Of a DNA stretch of 64,000 nucleotides, positions 1-7,992 are shown one piece after another (the stretch's first letter is position 1; every line of letters starts with the position of its first letter). The notes below the pieces were generated by a model that was given only the letters and a program-made list of their open reading frames with translations, was not told where the DNA came from and made no database searches. The stretch is from Sedimenticola sp. (GTDB taxonomy: Bacteria > Pseudomonadota > Gammaproteobacteria > Chromatiales > Chromatiaceae), in assembly GCA_026992075.1 (NCBI GenBank), contig JALXAM010000009.1, forward strand, positions 1 through 64,000, given 5' to 3'. The position numbers and the translations under genes were made by a program.

Positions 1-127
1 CCCGTGCGGGATATGGAAGTCCCGCCATTTTCAATCACGCAAGTGATTGAAAATGAAGCAAACCGGAAACCGCGTTTTCGGTTTGCGTGGAGAAAAATTG
101 CCTGGACGGCAATTTTTCGAGATCCCC
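1..127 (+). repeat. Structured intergenic repeat, copy 1 (four stem-loops)
   Basis: About 125 bp that folds into four consecutive hairpins: 6-25 (6-bp stem), 27-54 (12-bp perfect stem closed by a GCAA tetraloop), 58-86 (about 13 bp with one G-U pair) and 92-118 (11-bp stem, loop TGGAC). A second copy lies inverted at 2429-2554. Several base differences between copies keep pairing, for example TTGCC/GGCAA against TCGCC/GGCGA in the last stem. This argues for selection on structure. The left end may extend beyond the window. It resembles REP/MITE-type or RNA-level intergenic elements, but I do not recognise the family. Confidence 0.75.
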
Positions 128-130
128 AAT

Positions 131-168
131 AAAGAACCCCGGAATCCGCATGGATCCCGGGGTTCTTT
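131..168 (-). terminator. Intrinsic terminator of tRNA-Val
   Basis: Perfect 12-bp stem (131-142 with 157-168) whose loop contains a further 4-bp palindrome. On the minus strand the stem closes in TTCTTTATT. It starts 7 nt after the encoded CCA end of the tRNA. The spacing and the U-rich tail fit a rho-independent terminator for the tRNA transcript. Confidence 0.75.
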
Positions 169-174
169 CTGTTC

Positions 175-251
175 TGGTAGGCGCGAGTGGATTCGAACCA
201 CCGACCCCCACCATGTCAAGGTGGTGCTCTAACCAGCTGAGCTACGCGCCT
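175..251 (-). tRNA. tRNA-Val (anticodon GAC)
   Basis: A 77-nt cloverleaf on the minus strand. The acceptor stem AGGCGCG pairs perfectly with CGCGCCT. The D-arm contains TAGCTCAGCTGG. The anticodon stem CCACC/GGTGG encloses loop TTGACAT, giving anticodon GAC (valine). The T-arm has GGTTCGAATCC and CCA is encoded in the DNA. It has its own promoter upstream (266-294) and a terminator downstream (131-168), so it is probably monocistronic. Confidence 0.95.
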
Positions 252-265
252 GTGGCGTGGGGCGA

Positions 266-294
266 ACTATACACGGGAACACCCGGCTCGGCAA
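266..294 (-). promoter_or_regulatory. Sigma70-type promoter of tRNA-Val
   Basis: Minus strand: -35 TTGCCG (294-289), 17-bp spacer, -10 TATAGT (271-266), then a GC-rich discriminator TCGCCCC about 15 nt before the tRNA. Spacing is ideal and a GC-rich discriminator is typical of stable RNA promoters under stringent control. That control is inferred from the sequence only. Confidence 0.65.
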
Positions 295-332
295 GCAAAG
301 GAATCGCCTCCTACATCTTTCGGGAAAAAAAC

Positions 333-355
333 AAAAAAGCCGGCATCCCGCCGGC
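333..355 (-). terminator. Intrinsic terminator of the small ORF at 381-530
   Basis: Minus strand: stem GCCGGC (355-350), loop GGGAT, stem GCCGGC (344-339), then TTTTTTG followed by a second T run. It lies about 25 nt after the stop codon of the 49-codon ORF and upstream of the tRNA promoter, so it closes that transcription unit. Confidence 0.75.
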
Positions 356-380
356 AATACAGTGACGACTGAATCGGAAT

Positions 381-530
381 TCAAGCCGAAGAGCGATAAT
401 GCCCTTCAGTGGTTTCCGACGTTGTCGTATCCTCCTCCAACTCCATCCTCTGGCGTAAACCTTTGGGTTTTTTCCGGGCTTCTGGATTGTTCCCCCTGAA
501 TGGCCGGAAAACGTCTCCCCCTGCTCTCAT
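381..530 (-). CDS. Small 49-aa protein of unknown function with FNR-type promoter
   Basis: Unrecognised protein of 49 residues, starting MRAGGDVF. It is basic in the first half (RKKPKGLRQR around residues 19-28) and acidic or Thr/Ser-rich in the second (ELEEDTTTSETTE). It has no signal peptide, membrane segment or Cys. The start is chosen because a strong Shine-Dalgarno AAAGGAGGAGGA lies just before the ATG; a longer reading to 599 has no such signal. The gene sits in a complete transcription unit: an FNR-like box centred at -41.5 with a -10 TAGAAT upstream, and a rho-independent terminator just after the stop. The architecture rather than homology is the evidence that it is real. It could instead be a leader or the coding part of a dual-function small RNA. 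Confidence 0.5.
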   Translation of the reverse strand: MRAGGDVFRPFRGNNPEARKKPKGLRQRMELEEDTTTSETTEGHYRSSA

Positions 531-612
531 CACTCCTCCTCCTTTGATCCGTCGAAACCGGGGGCCGAACTTTCTTGACGAGTTTGTGACCCCCCTCACG
601 GATTTGCGTTTG

Positions 613-654
613 ATTCTAGGAGTAATGACCAGGAATTTACTTGACGCAGATCAA
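613..654 (-). promoter_or_regulatory. FNR/DNR-type class II promoter
   Basis: TTGAT-CTGC-GTCAA on the minus strand (654-641) matches the FNR/ANR/DNR consensus TTGAT-N4-ATCAA except for one base. A -10 TAGAAT lies at 618-613. Taking the start point at 606, the box is centred at exactly -41.5, the class II activator position. The driven unit is the 49-codon ORF at 381-530. This predicts induction at low oxygen (FNR/ANR) or by nitric oxide (DNR). Confidence 0.65.
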
Positions 655-703
655 TATTTTCATGGGACGATTGACAATAGTCATGGCGGAAATGGGCGCC
701 GGA

Positions 704-2110
704 TCAGTGGCCACCTCCCTTGAGCGCAGTCACCAACCCTTCGCACACTTCCTTGGCGTCTCCGAAAATAAGTGAACAGTTGTCCTGGTAATAGAGCAGG
801 TTTTCCACTCCGGAATAGCCGGGCCGCATGGAGCGCTTGATCACATATACATGGCGCGCCTTGCCTACCTCGAGGATGGGCATGCCGTAGATGGGACTGC
901 TGGGATCGCTCTTGGCAGCCGGGTTGGTGACGTCGTTGGCTCCCACAACCAGAGCCACGTCGGCCGTGGCGAACTCGGGGTTGATCTCGTCCATCTCGAA
1001 CACGTGATCATAGGGAATGTCGGCTTCCGCCAGCAGCACGTTCATATGCCCCGGCATGCGGCCGGCCACCGGGTGAATGGCGAACTTCACCTCCACACCA
1101 CGCTCCTCCAGAAGTTCCATCAGCTCCTTCAATGCGTGCTGGGCCTGGGCCACCGCCATGCCGTAACCCGGCACGATGATCACCTTGTTGGCGTCCTCCA
1201 TCCAATAGATGGCATCCTCCACCGAAGCCGACTTCACCCCTTTCTGGGCAGCCACCGCCTGGGCGCTGGCTTCTCCTTCCGACTCGCCTCCGAAGCCGCC
1301 GAAGACCACATGCAGGATGGAACGGTTCATGGCCCGGCACATGATGTAGGAGAGAATGGCACCGGAGAAGCCCACCAAAGCACCGACGATGATGAGCAGG
1401 TTGTTGCCCAGGGTGAATCCGGTGGCCGCCGCGGCCCATCCGGAATAGCTGTTGAGCATGGAGATGATCACCGGCATGTCGGCGCCGCCGATGGGAATGA
1501 TGAGGGTGAAACCCAACACGAAGGCGAGAACCGTCATCGCCCCCAGCGCCCAGAGCTGTTCCGTCATGCCGAACCAGACGGCCAGCGCCACGGTCACCAC
1601 CGCGATGAAGGCGTTGAGAAGGTGCTGCCCCTTGAAGATCATCGGCGCCCCGGAAATGAGCCCCTGCAGCTTGCCGAAGGCGATCACCGAACCGGAAAAG
1701 GTGATGGCGCCGATGACGATGCCTGCTGAAAGTTCTCCCATGAGCACCGGTTCGAGCAGGCCAGCGGCGCTCTTGTTGAGATAAGTCCCCAGCGCCACCA
1801 GAACGGCCGCCAGCCCCACGAAACTGTGCAGGGCAGCCACCAACTGGGGCATGGCGGTCATCTGCACCCGGGCCGCCAGGATGGAGCCGATCACCGCCCC
1901 GGCGGCGATGCCGGCGATGATGAAGCCATAGGACTGCACCTCGCTACCCAAGAGCGTAGCCAGAATGGCGATGACCATGCCGATCATGCCGAAGAAGTTG
2001 CCGCGGCGGGCGCTGGCGGGGTGGGTCAGCCCCTTGAGGCCGAGTATGAACAGAATGGCAGCGGCCAGATAAGCCAGTGCCTGCGTGTTTGCCGAGATCT
2101 CCATGGGCAC
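704..2110 (-). CDS. pntB: NAD(P) transhydrogenase subunit beta
   Basis: 468 aa. Membrane-domain and NADP(H)-binding subunit of the proton-translocating transhydrogenase, which reduces NADP+ with NADH using the proton gradient. Residues about 1-270 contain several hydrophobic helices. The C-terminal domain carries the NADP-binding motif VPGYGMAVAQAQ and the conserved VGANDVTNPAA segment typical of domain III. Length equals the usual PntB (about 460). It begins 3 nt after pntAb, so it is translated within the same operon pntAa-pntAb-pntB. Confidence 0.97.
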   Translation of the reverse strand: MPMEISANTQALAYLAAAILFILGLKGLTHPASARRGNFFGMIGMVIAILATLLGSEVQSYGFIIAGIAAGAVIGSILAARVQMTAMPQLVAALHSFVGLAAVLVALGTYLNKSAAGLLEPVLMGELSAGIVIGAITFSGSVIAFGKLQGLISGAPMIFKGQHLLNAFIAVVTVALAVWFGMTEQLWALGAMTVLAFVLGFTLIIPIGGADMPVIISMLNSYSGWAAAATGFTLGNNLLIIVGALVGFSGAILSYIMCRAMNRSILHVVFGGFGGESEGEASAQAVAAQKGVKSASVEDAIYWMEDANKVIIVPGYGMAVAQAQHALKELMELLEERGVEVKFAIHPVAGRMPGHMNVLLAEADIPYDHVFEMDEINPEFATADVALVVGANDVTNPAAKSDPSSPIYGMPILEVGKARHVYVIKRSMRPGYSGVENLLYYQDNCSLIFGDAKEVCEGLVTALKGGGH

Positions 2111-2113
2111 CTC

Positions 2114-2404
2114 TTACTTCTTCTCTTTCTTCTTGAACATGGCCAGCATGCGGTTGGTGACCAAAAAGCCGCCGAAGACGTTTATTGAAGCGAGCAGCAC
2201 GGCGAAGAACCCCATGATCTCGGCCGCAGCCCCGGCTGAGGGAGCGCCGGTCACCAGCAGGGCGCCGACGATGACGATGCCCGAAATGGCATTGGTGAGC
2301 GCCACCAGCGGCGTGTGCAGAGAAGGGGTGACACCCCAGATGACGAAGTAGCCCACGAAGCAGGCCAGCACGAAAACGTAGAGGGCAACCAGTGTATCGG
2401 GCAT
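2114..2404 (-). CDS. pntAb: NAD(P) transhydrogenase subunit alpha part 2
   Basis: 96 aa. Small membrane subunit (alpha2) of the split-type proton-translocating transhydrogenase, forming transmembrane helices that complement PntB. It starts [11 protein letters not shown]; an upstream in-frame extension to 2512 reads through the structured repeat and is rejected. Three hydrophobic segments are visible (about residues 4-22, 33-50 and 56-80) before a basic tail KKKEKK. In E. coli this region is fused into PntA; here it is a separate gene, as in Rhodospirillum-type operons. Confidence 0.93.
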   Translation of the reverse strand: MPDTLVALYVFVLACFVGYFVIWGVTPSLHTPLVALTNAISGIVIVGALLVTGAPSAGAAAEIMGFFAVLLASINVFGGFLVTNRMLAMFKKKEKK

Positions 2405-2428
2405 GGTTCTGTTGCTCCGGAAGTCAGG

Positions 2429-2554
2429 GAACCTCGAAAAATCGCCGTCCAGGCGATTTTTCCCCACGCAAACCGAAAAACGCGAGTTCCGGCTTGCTTC
2501 TTGTCCAATCACTTGCGTGATCGAAAACGGCGGGACCTCCTTGCCCCGCGCGGC
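2429..2554 (-). repeat. Structured intergenic repeat, copy 2 (inside pnt operon)
   Basis: Inverted copy of the element at 1-127, located between pntAa and pntAb. It keeps all four hairpins. Stem 2 is shortened but retains the GCAA loop and uses a G-U pair, stem 3 gains a G-U pair, and stem 4 shows an A-U to G-C covariation. Its position inside an operon means it is transcribed, on the strand that carries the conserved structure. Confidence 0.75.
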
Positions 2555-2586
2555 TACCTCCTAATTCTGTCGAGGCGCCTTACAGC

Positions 2587-3699
2587 TCAATGCCGGGAAT
2601 CACCGGCAGGCGTCATCAGTGCGGCCCTGGTGATCTCGTCCTCGGAGAGATCCTTCAACCTGGGCCCCGATTCTCCCTGCTCCACCATGATCCCCAGCAG
2701 ATTTGCGATGTTGTTGGCATAGAAGGTGCTCGCATCTCCAGCCATCATAGAGGGATAGTTGGTGTGACCCACCAATATCACGCCATGCTTGCGAACCACC
2801 TTGTCTGCCTCCGTGAGCGGGCAGTTGCCGCCGTTGGCAGCCGCCAGATCCACGATTACCGAGCCCTCGCGCATGCGTTTGACCACCGATTCGGTAATCA
2901 GAACCGGCGCCGGTCGGCAGGGAATGAGCGCCGTGGTGATGATCACATGGGCCCGCGCCAGCTCCTCCGCCAGCAACGCCTGCTGCCGGGCCTTGGCCTC
3001 GTCCGAAAGTTCGCGAGCGTAGCCCCCTTCGCCGCTCCCCTCCTCGCCCAGGTCCAGGTCGATGGCACGAGCGCCAAGGGACTCGATCTGCTCCCGGGTC
3101 TCGGGGCGGATATCGTAGGCATAGACCTCCGCGCCCAGCCGCTTGGCCGTGGCAATGGCCTGAAGTCCAGCCACACCGGCACCCAGCACCACTACCCTGG
3201 CTGGCTTCACCGAACCGGCGGAAGTCATCATCAGAGGGAAGAATCGTCCATAGCGCGCGGCGGCTTCGATGGCTGCCCGGTAACCGGCGATGTTGCTCTG
3301 GGACGAGAGCGCATCCATGGACTGGGCACGGGAGATACGGGGAATGCGCTCCATGGCCAGGGGCCGGATGCCACGATCGAACATGGCCTGCAAGACCTGG
3401 TCCGACTCGTTGCAGGTCTCGACGAAACCGACATAGAGCGCCCCTTCCCGCATGCCGCCAACCTCCTCGGCGGAGGGCTTACGCACTTTCACCACCAGCT
3501 CTGCGGCCAGTGCCTGCCGGCGATCCACGATCTCCACCCCGGCCGCCACGTAGTCATCGTCGTGATATCCCGCCGGCAACCCGGCACCGCTTTCCAATTG
3601 CAGGGAAAATCCCTTGTTCACCAGCCTGGCTGCCACCTCCGGCACCATGGCTACGCGTGCCTCGCCGGGGAGGGTCTCTTTGGGGATGCCGATGATCAT
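2587..3699 (-). CDS. pntAa: NAD(P) transhydrogenase subunit alpha part 1
   Basis: 370 aa. Soluble NAD(H)-binding domain I of transhydrogenase, related to alanine dehydrogenase. The N-terminus MIIGIPKETLPGEARVAM is the family signature. A Rossmann motif VVLGAGVAGLQA occurs near residue 170, with DLAAANGGNCPLT downstream. Length is normal for PntAa (about 370-385). It is the first gene of the operon; 182 nt containing the structured repeat separate it from pntAb. Confidence 0.96.
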   Translation of the reverse strand: MIIGIPKETLPGEARVAMVPEVAARLVNKGFSLQLESGAGLPAGYHDDDYVAAGVEIVDRRQALAAELVVKVRKPSAEEVGGMREGALYVGFVETCNESDQVLQAMFDRGIRPLAMERIPRISRAQSMDALSSQSNIAGYRAAIEAAARYGRFFPLMMTSAGSVKPARVVVLGAGVAGLQAIATAKRLGAEVYAYDIRPETREQIESLGARAIDLDLGEEGSGEGGYARELSDEAKARQQALLAEELARAHVIITTALIPCRPAPVLITESVVKRMREGSVIVDLAAANGGNCPLTEADKVVRKHGVILVGHTNYPSMMAGDASTFYANNIANLLGIMVEQGESGPRLKDLSEDEITRAALMTPAGDSRH

Positions 3700-3747
3700 G
3701 TGGTAACGCCCTGATGTCTCGTGGAAACGGGAAAATGACAGCGGCGC

Positions 3748-3778
3748 ATTATCCCATAAAATGGTGACGGATTGTCCA
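3748..3778 (-). promoter_or_regulatory. Possible promoter of the pnt operon
   Basis: Minus strand: TGGACA (3778-3773) and GATAAT (3753-3748) with a 19-bp spacer, about 50 nt upstream of pntAa. The hexamers are good but the spacing is long, so this is tentative. Confidence 0.35.
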
Positions 3779-3790
3779 CCGGACGGCAGA

Positions 3791-4858
3791 TCAGAGGCGA
3801 CCGAGCCGGGCCAGCAGGAGCAGCAGAAAAAACATGGCCGCCAACGGGAAGAGCGCCACGCTCACGGGCGGCAGATCGAAAACCAGAGCCGTGTAATAGA
3901 ACCCTTTGCTCGCCAGATAGAAGCCAGCCCCCAGAAGCGCCCCAAGGAAAAGATGGTGCCCCACATTTACCCGCTGATGGCTACCGGTGACCAGGGGTAC
4001 CGCCAACAGCATCAGGGCGAACAGGGTCACCACCGTAGCCACCTTGTTCCAGAAAGCCAGGGCGTAGTCCATGGCCCGCTGACCGGCCGCCCGCAACGCA
4101 CTCAACTGACGCCATAGCTCGAAAGTGGACTGCAATCGCGGACGGATCAGCGCCACGCTGAGCATGGCCGGGTCCACCACCGTCTTCCAGTCCAGCTCCG
4201 GCAACACCTCGGTCTGTATCCGCCTCCCCTCGAGGGTGCTCTGCCGTACATCGCGCAGCAACCATCGTCCCTCGCTGAAGACTCCGCCCGCGGCCAGAGT
4301 GACCCGTTGCAACCGTTGCTGTGAATCCAGCTCGTAAATGGAGACCCCTTCGAGCCGTCCTCCGGAAGTGGCATTGCGGATGTTGACGAAAGCATTTCCA
4401 TCCTTCACCCAGAAGCCGTACCGGGAATGAAAGGTGACCTGCTTGTTCATGCGCTGCAACCGGTATTCCTGTCCCCACAACTCCAGCCGGGGCCCGATCA
4501 GGTCTCCGAGCAGAAACAAAAGCAGGAGAAGAAGCAGGCCCGCCTTGAAAACTGTGCCCATCAGCTGACGCGGTGACATCCCGGCCGCTTGGAGTGCCAC
4601 CAGCTCCCGGCTGGCGGCCATGCCGCCCAACACGAGCAGAGTGCCGATCAAACCCGATACCGGAAAGGCCTCGACCAGAAAACGGGGCATCATGGTAGCC
4701 ACCACCAGCAGTGCATCCCGAACGCGGTATTCCCCCTTGCCCACGTCCCCTGCTTCATCCATCGAAGTGAGCACGAAGCTGAGCACTGCGATCACCGTCA
4801 GCACCATCAAAGTGGCGCGAAAGATGCCCCATATCAGGTACCGGTCGATACGCTTCAC
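3791..4858 (-). CDS. lptG: LPS export ABC transporter permease LptG
   Basis: 355 aa inner-membrane permease. With LptF and LptB it extracts lipopolysaccharide and feeds the Lpt bridge. It starts with GTG (VKRIDRYLIWGIF) overlapping the lptF stop as GTGA. A longer reading to 5152 is only read-through in another frame of lptF. The YjgP/YjgQ fold is visible: one N-terminal helix, two helices around residues 50-115 (including a run of leucines), a periplasmic beta-jellyroll of about 150 residues, and three C-terminal helices. Length matches E. coli LptG (360). Confidence 0.95.
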   Translation of the reverse strand: MKRIDRYLIWGIFRATLMVLTVIAVLSFVLTSMDEAGDVGKGEYRVRDALLVVATMMPRFLVEAFPVSGLIGTLLVLGGMAASRELVALQAAGMSPRQLMGTVFKAGLLLLLLLFLLGDLIGPRLELWGQEYRLQRMNKQVTFHSRYGFWVKDGNAFVNIRNATSGGRLEGVSIYELDSQQRLQRVTLAAGGVFSEGRWLLRDVRQSTLEGRRIQTEVLPELDWKTVVDPAMLSVALIRPRLQSTFELWRQLSALRAAGQRAMDYALAFWNKVATVVTLFALMLLAVPLVTGSHQRVNVGHHLFLGALLGAGFYLASKGFYYTALVFDLPPVSVALFPLAAMFFLLLLLARLGRL

Positions 4859-5967
4859 GGCCACCTCGACAACAGGCGTCGCAAGCGCGCAGCGAAGGCG
4901 AGACTGTCCGCCAAATAGAGCATCAGGCCCAGCAGGGCAGCGGAGGCCGGCACCCACCAGATTCCCAGCCAGGCTGGCAGCTGTCCATGCTCCATCCAGT
5001 CCTCCGCCAGACGCAGCAGGTTGAGATAGACGGCATAGAAGACGATGGCCACCAGCAGACGGCCATAGACCCCTTCCCGTGGCAGGGAACGGGCCAGCGG
5101 AACGCTCACCAACATCAAAGCGAACACCGACAATGGGGTCACCAAGCGCCATTGCAGCTCCGTGCGCAGGCGCAAGGAATCACTGGTCAGCAAAAGTGAC
5201 AGAGGCATCAGCTCCACGCTGGTGGCGCGCAGAGTGTCCTGAGATTCCGGCAGACGAATGCCATAGGTGTCGAACTCACCCATGGCAAACCCATCGCTGC
5301 CTGGATCACCGTCGTACCTGTACCCTTTCTCCAACACCAGGAAACGCCCGTCCTGCCGCAGCTCCATACGGGCGGCCCGCGCCAATACCAATCCGCCCTT
5401 CCCTTCCCGCTCGTATCGTACGAAAAGATCGCCAAGACGCTGCTCGCCCTCCATCGCCCCGACGAAGACCATGAACCGCCCCTGACCGAATTCGTTGAAA
5501 CTCCCCGGCCGTAATCCCCCAACCTGCAGCGAAGCCTGTTCCTGTTCGGCCACTGCCTTGGCATGGGCCTTCGCCAGCGGATAGAGATGCAATGAAAAGA
5601 ACCCCACCACCAAAGCAAGCAACAGGGAGAGCAGCAGCAGAGGACGATAGAGACGCAGAACCCCCACGCCGGCGGCATTGAGTGCCGCCATCTCGCTGTT
5701 GCGATACATCTGGCCCAATACCCAGAGTATGGAAAAGAAGAACGCCGGTGGAGTGACAAAGCCGATCAGACGAACCACCTGCACGCCGAAGAAGAGCGCC
5801 ATCACCCGCAGGCTGATCTCGCCGGCCGCCACTTCCTGCAACAGCCGCACCAGAGCGTTGGCCAGGATCAGCAGCAGAAGCACGGCGAGGATCACCAGGA
5901 GAGCCTTGAGCACCTCCCGGATCAGCAGCCTGTCGATTATGGTGAACAACGAATGGGCCAAAGACAC
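4855..5967 (-). CDS. lptF: LPS export ABC transporter permease LptF
   Basis: 370 aa, the first gene of lptFG and divergent from pepA as in many gammaproteobacteria. It has the same six-helix plus periplasmic jellyroll arrangement as LptG. The helix at residues about 17-40 is very hydrophobic, GGLRPGSFNEF lies in the periplasmic domain, and LTPLSVFALMLVSVPLARS-like C-terminal helices close it. It forms the LptB2FG complex that drives LPS transport. Length matches the family (about 366). Confidence 0.95.
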   Translation of the reverse strand: MSLAHSLFTIIDRLLIREVLKALLVILAVLLLLILANALVRLLQEVAAGEISLRVMALFFGVQVVRLIGFVTPPAFFFSILWVLGQMYRNSEMAALNAAGVGVLRLYRPLLLLSLLLALVVGFFSLHLYPLAKAHAKAVAEQEQASLQVGGLRPGSFNEFGQGRFMVFVGAMEGEQRLGDLFVRYEREGKGGLVLARAARMELRQDGRFLVLEKGYRYDGDPGSDGFAMGEFDTYGIRLPESQDTLRATSVELMPLSLLLTSDSLRLRTELQWRLVTPLSVFALMLVSVPLARSLPREGVYGRLLVAIVFYAVYLNLLRLAEDWMEHGQLPAWLGIWWVPASAALLGLMLYLADSLAFAARLRRLLSRWP

Positions 5968-5980
5968 TTGAGAGGACCCG

Positions 5981-6027
5981 ATTCTACCCGCAGCCGGTTC
6001 CCCGGAAAACCGGAATGAAGGTACACT
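5981..6027. promoter_or_regulatory. Divergent promoter region lptF / pepA
   Basis: The 100-bp gap between lptF and pepA. Minus strand for lptF: TTTTCC (6009-6004), 17-bp spacer, TAGAAT (5986-5981). Plus strand for pepA: a -10-like TACACT (6022-6027) with a poor -35. The hexamers are partial matches, so exact promoters are uncertain. Confidence 0.35.
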
Positions 6028-6067
6028 GCTGCCACCGTACCACCATCCAATAGCCGGAAGAACCCCT

Positions 6068-7570
6068 ATGGATTATGCCGTTCGTGCCACTGCAGCAGAA
6101 AAGCTGGCCTGCGACTGCCTCATCGTGCTGCTGTTCGAGAAAAAGAAGCTCGACCAGTCCACCATCGCCATCGACGAGCTCACCGGCGGTGCCGTCACCA
6201 CGGCCCTCAAGAGCGGCGATATCGGCGGCCGGTGCGGTGAAAAGCTGGTGCTCTACGATCCCCCGGGACTGAAGGCCCGCCGCCTGATGCTGCTGGGCGC
6301 CGGGGAGCGCAAGCAGTTCGGTTCCAAGGCACTGGCGGATGCGCTCTCGGACGCCGTGGCCGAACTGGACAGGGCCGGCAGCCGGGAAGCGGCTTTGCTG
6401 TTCCCGGCAGCCCTGGAGGCCGATTCCCAGGTACATGCCGCCGCCCGAGCCCTGGTGATCCGTAGCGAGGAGAGGCTCTACCGGTTCGAGCAGTGCAAGA
6501 GCGAGAAGAACCCACCCCGCCGCCCCCTGCGCCGACTACTGTTGCTGGAACCCGGTCGTGGCCGGCGACGACTGCTGGAAAAGGGGCTGGAGCAGGGCCA
6601 GGCCATCGCCGAAGGGGTGCGCACCACCCGGGATCTGGCCAACCTGCCCGGCAACATCTGCACCCCCACCTACCTCGCCGAAGAGGCAAAGCGGCTGGGA
6701 CGCCGTTACGACAAGCTCAAGGTGACCGCGCTCACCGAGAAACAGATGGAACGGCTGGGCATGGGAGCCCTGCTCTCGGTCTCCCGCGGCAGCCGCCAGG
6801 AGGCGCGTCTGGTGGTGATGGAATACCGCGGAGGCAAGCCCGGAAGCCGGCCGGTGGTGCTGGTGGGCAAGGGGCTCACCTTCGACGCCGGTGGCATCTC
6901 TCTCAAGCCCTCGGCCAACATGGACGAGATGAAATACGACATGTGCGGCGGCGCCAGCGTCATCGGCACCCTGCAGGCCTGCGCAGAGCTGGATCTGCCC
7001 ATCAACGTGGTGGGCCTGGTACCTGCTTCCGAGAACCTTCCCGATGGGGCGGCCAACAAGCCGGGGGACATCGTCACCAGCATGGCCGGTATCACCATCG
7101 AGATTCTCAATACCGATGCCGAGGGCAGGCTCATCCTCTGCGACGCCCTCACCTATGCCGAGCGTTTCAAGCCGGCGGCGGTGATCGACGTGGCCACCCT
7201 CACCGGCGCCTGCATCGTGGCCCTGGGCCACCACATCTCCGGGCTGCTGGGCAACGACGACGGCCTGGTGGAGGAGGTGGCGGCAGCCGGGGAATCCATC
7301 GACGACCGCGCCTGGCGCTTGCCCATGGGCGAGGAGTACCAGAAGCAGCTGGAGAGCAACTTCGCCGACATCGCCAATATCGGTGGCAAGGGCGCCGGCA
7401 CCATCACCGCCGCCTGTTTCCTCTCCCGCTTCACCGAGAAGTACAAGTGGGCTCACCTGGACATCGCCGGCACCGCCTGGAAGAGTGGCGGCAAGGAAAA
7501 GGGCGCCACCGGCCGGCCGGTTCCCCTGCTCACCGAGTTCCTGTTGCGGCGCTGCAAACAGGCACCATGA
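6068..7570 (+). CDS. pepA: Leucyl aminopeptidase (PepA, M17)
   Basis: 500 aa cytosolic aminopeptidase of family M17, forming a hexamer that removes N-terminal residues; E. coli PepA also binds DNA for site-specific recombination. The catalytic domain has GKGLTFDAGG (residues 267-276; metal ligands K268 and D273) and the family signature NTDAEGRL (348-355; metal ligands D350 and E352, R354 catalytic). A GGAAG ribosome site precedes the ATG. Its stop overlaps the holC start (ATGA), so the pair is translationally coupled. Confidence 0.97.
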   Translation: MDYAVRATAAEKLACDCLIVLLFEKKKLDQSTIAIDELTGGAVTTALKSGDIGGRCGEKLVLYDPPGLKARRLMLLGAGERKQFGSKALADALSDAVAELDRAGSREAALLFPAALEADSQVHAAARALVIRSEERLYRFEQCKSEKNPPRRPLRRLLLLEPGRGRRRLLEKGLEQGQAIAEGVRTTRDLANLPGNICTPTYLAEEAKRLGRRYDKLKVTALTEKQMERLGMGALLSVSRGSRQEARLVVMEYRGGKPGSRPVVLVGKGLTFDAGGISLKPSANMDEMKYDMCGGASVIGTLQACAELDLPINVVGLVPASENLPDGAANKPGDIVTSMAGITIEILNTDAEGRLILCDALTYAERFKPAAVIDVATLTGACIVALGHHISGLLGNDDGLVEEVAAAGESIDDRAWRLPMGEEYQKQLESNFADIANIGGKGAGTITAACFLSRFTEKYKWAHLDIAGTAWKSGGKEKGATGRPVPLLTEFLLRRCKQAP

Positions 7571-7992
7571 CGCGGGTGGATTTTTACGTGCTCAAACCGG
7601 GCAGCCGGGGAAACCGCTACACCCTGGCGGCACGGCTGGCGGAAAAAGCCTGGCGTAGCGGTCACCGGGTACTGGTGGCGGTGGCCAGTGAAGAGGAACA
7701 GCGCCACATGGACCGCCTGCTCTGGACCTTCCGAGACACCGGCTTCGTGCCCCACGGCCTGTTGGGACAGGCCGACCCCGCGCTCAACCCGGTGCTCATC
7801 ACCCTGGACAATGCCGATGACGAGCACGAGGTGCTGATCAACCTGCAGGCCTCCGTCCCCGAGTTCTTCAGCCGTTTCCAGCGGGTGGCGGAGTGCGTGG
7901 ACGATGACCCCGGAGAGCGCGAGGCGGGACGCCAACGTTATCGCTTCTACCGCGAACGGGGCTATCCACTGCAGGTGCACGAACTGGACTGA
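7567..7992 (+). CDS. holC: DNA polymerase III subunit chi
   Basis: 141 aa. Chi subunit of the clamp-loader complex, which links SSB to the replicase through psi. MTRVDFYVL starts like other HolC proteins. DNADDEHEVLINL and the closing RYRFYRERGYPLQVHEL are family-typical. Start overlaps the pepA stop by 4 nt, the conserved pepA-holC order. In E. coli valS follows; here a membrane protein follows directly at TGATG. Confidence 0.93.
   Translation: MTRVDFYVLKPGSRGNRYTLAARLAEKAWRSGHRVLVAVASEEEQRHMDRLLWTFRDTGFVPHGLLGQADPALNPVLITLDNADDEHEVLINLQASVPEFFSRFQRVAECVDDDPGEREAGRQRYRFYRERGYPLQVHELD

Noticed and set aside
47-365. Small overlapping plus-strand frames near position 1
   Set aside because: They read through the structured repeat, the tRNA-Val gene and its promoter; the stems and the tRNA explain the sequence.
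2405-2512. N-terminal extension of pntAb
   Set aside because: The added residues are encoded by the repeat and do not resemble PntAb; the internal MPDTLVAL start matches the family.
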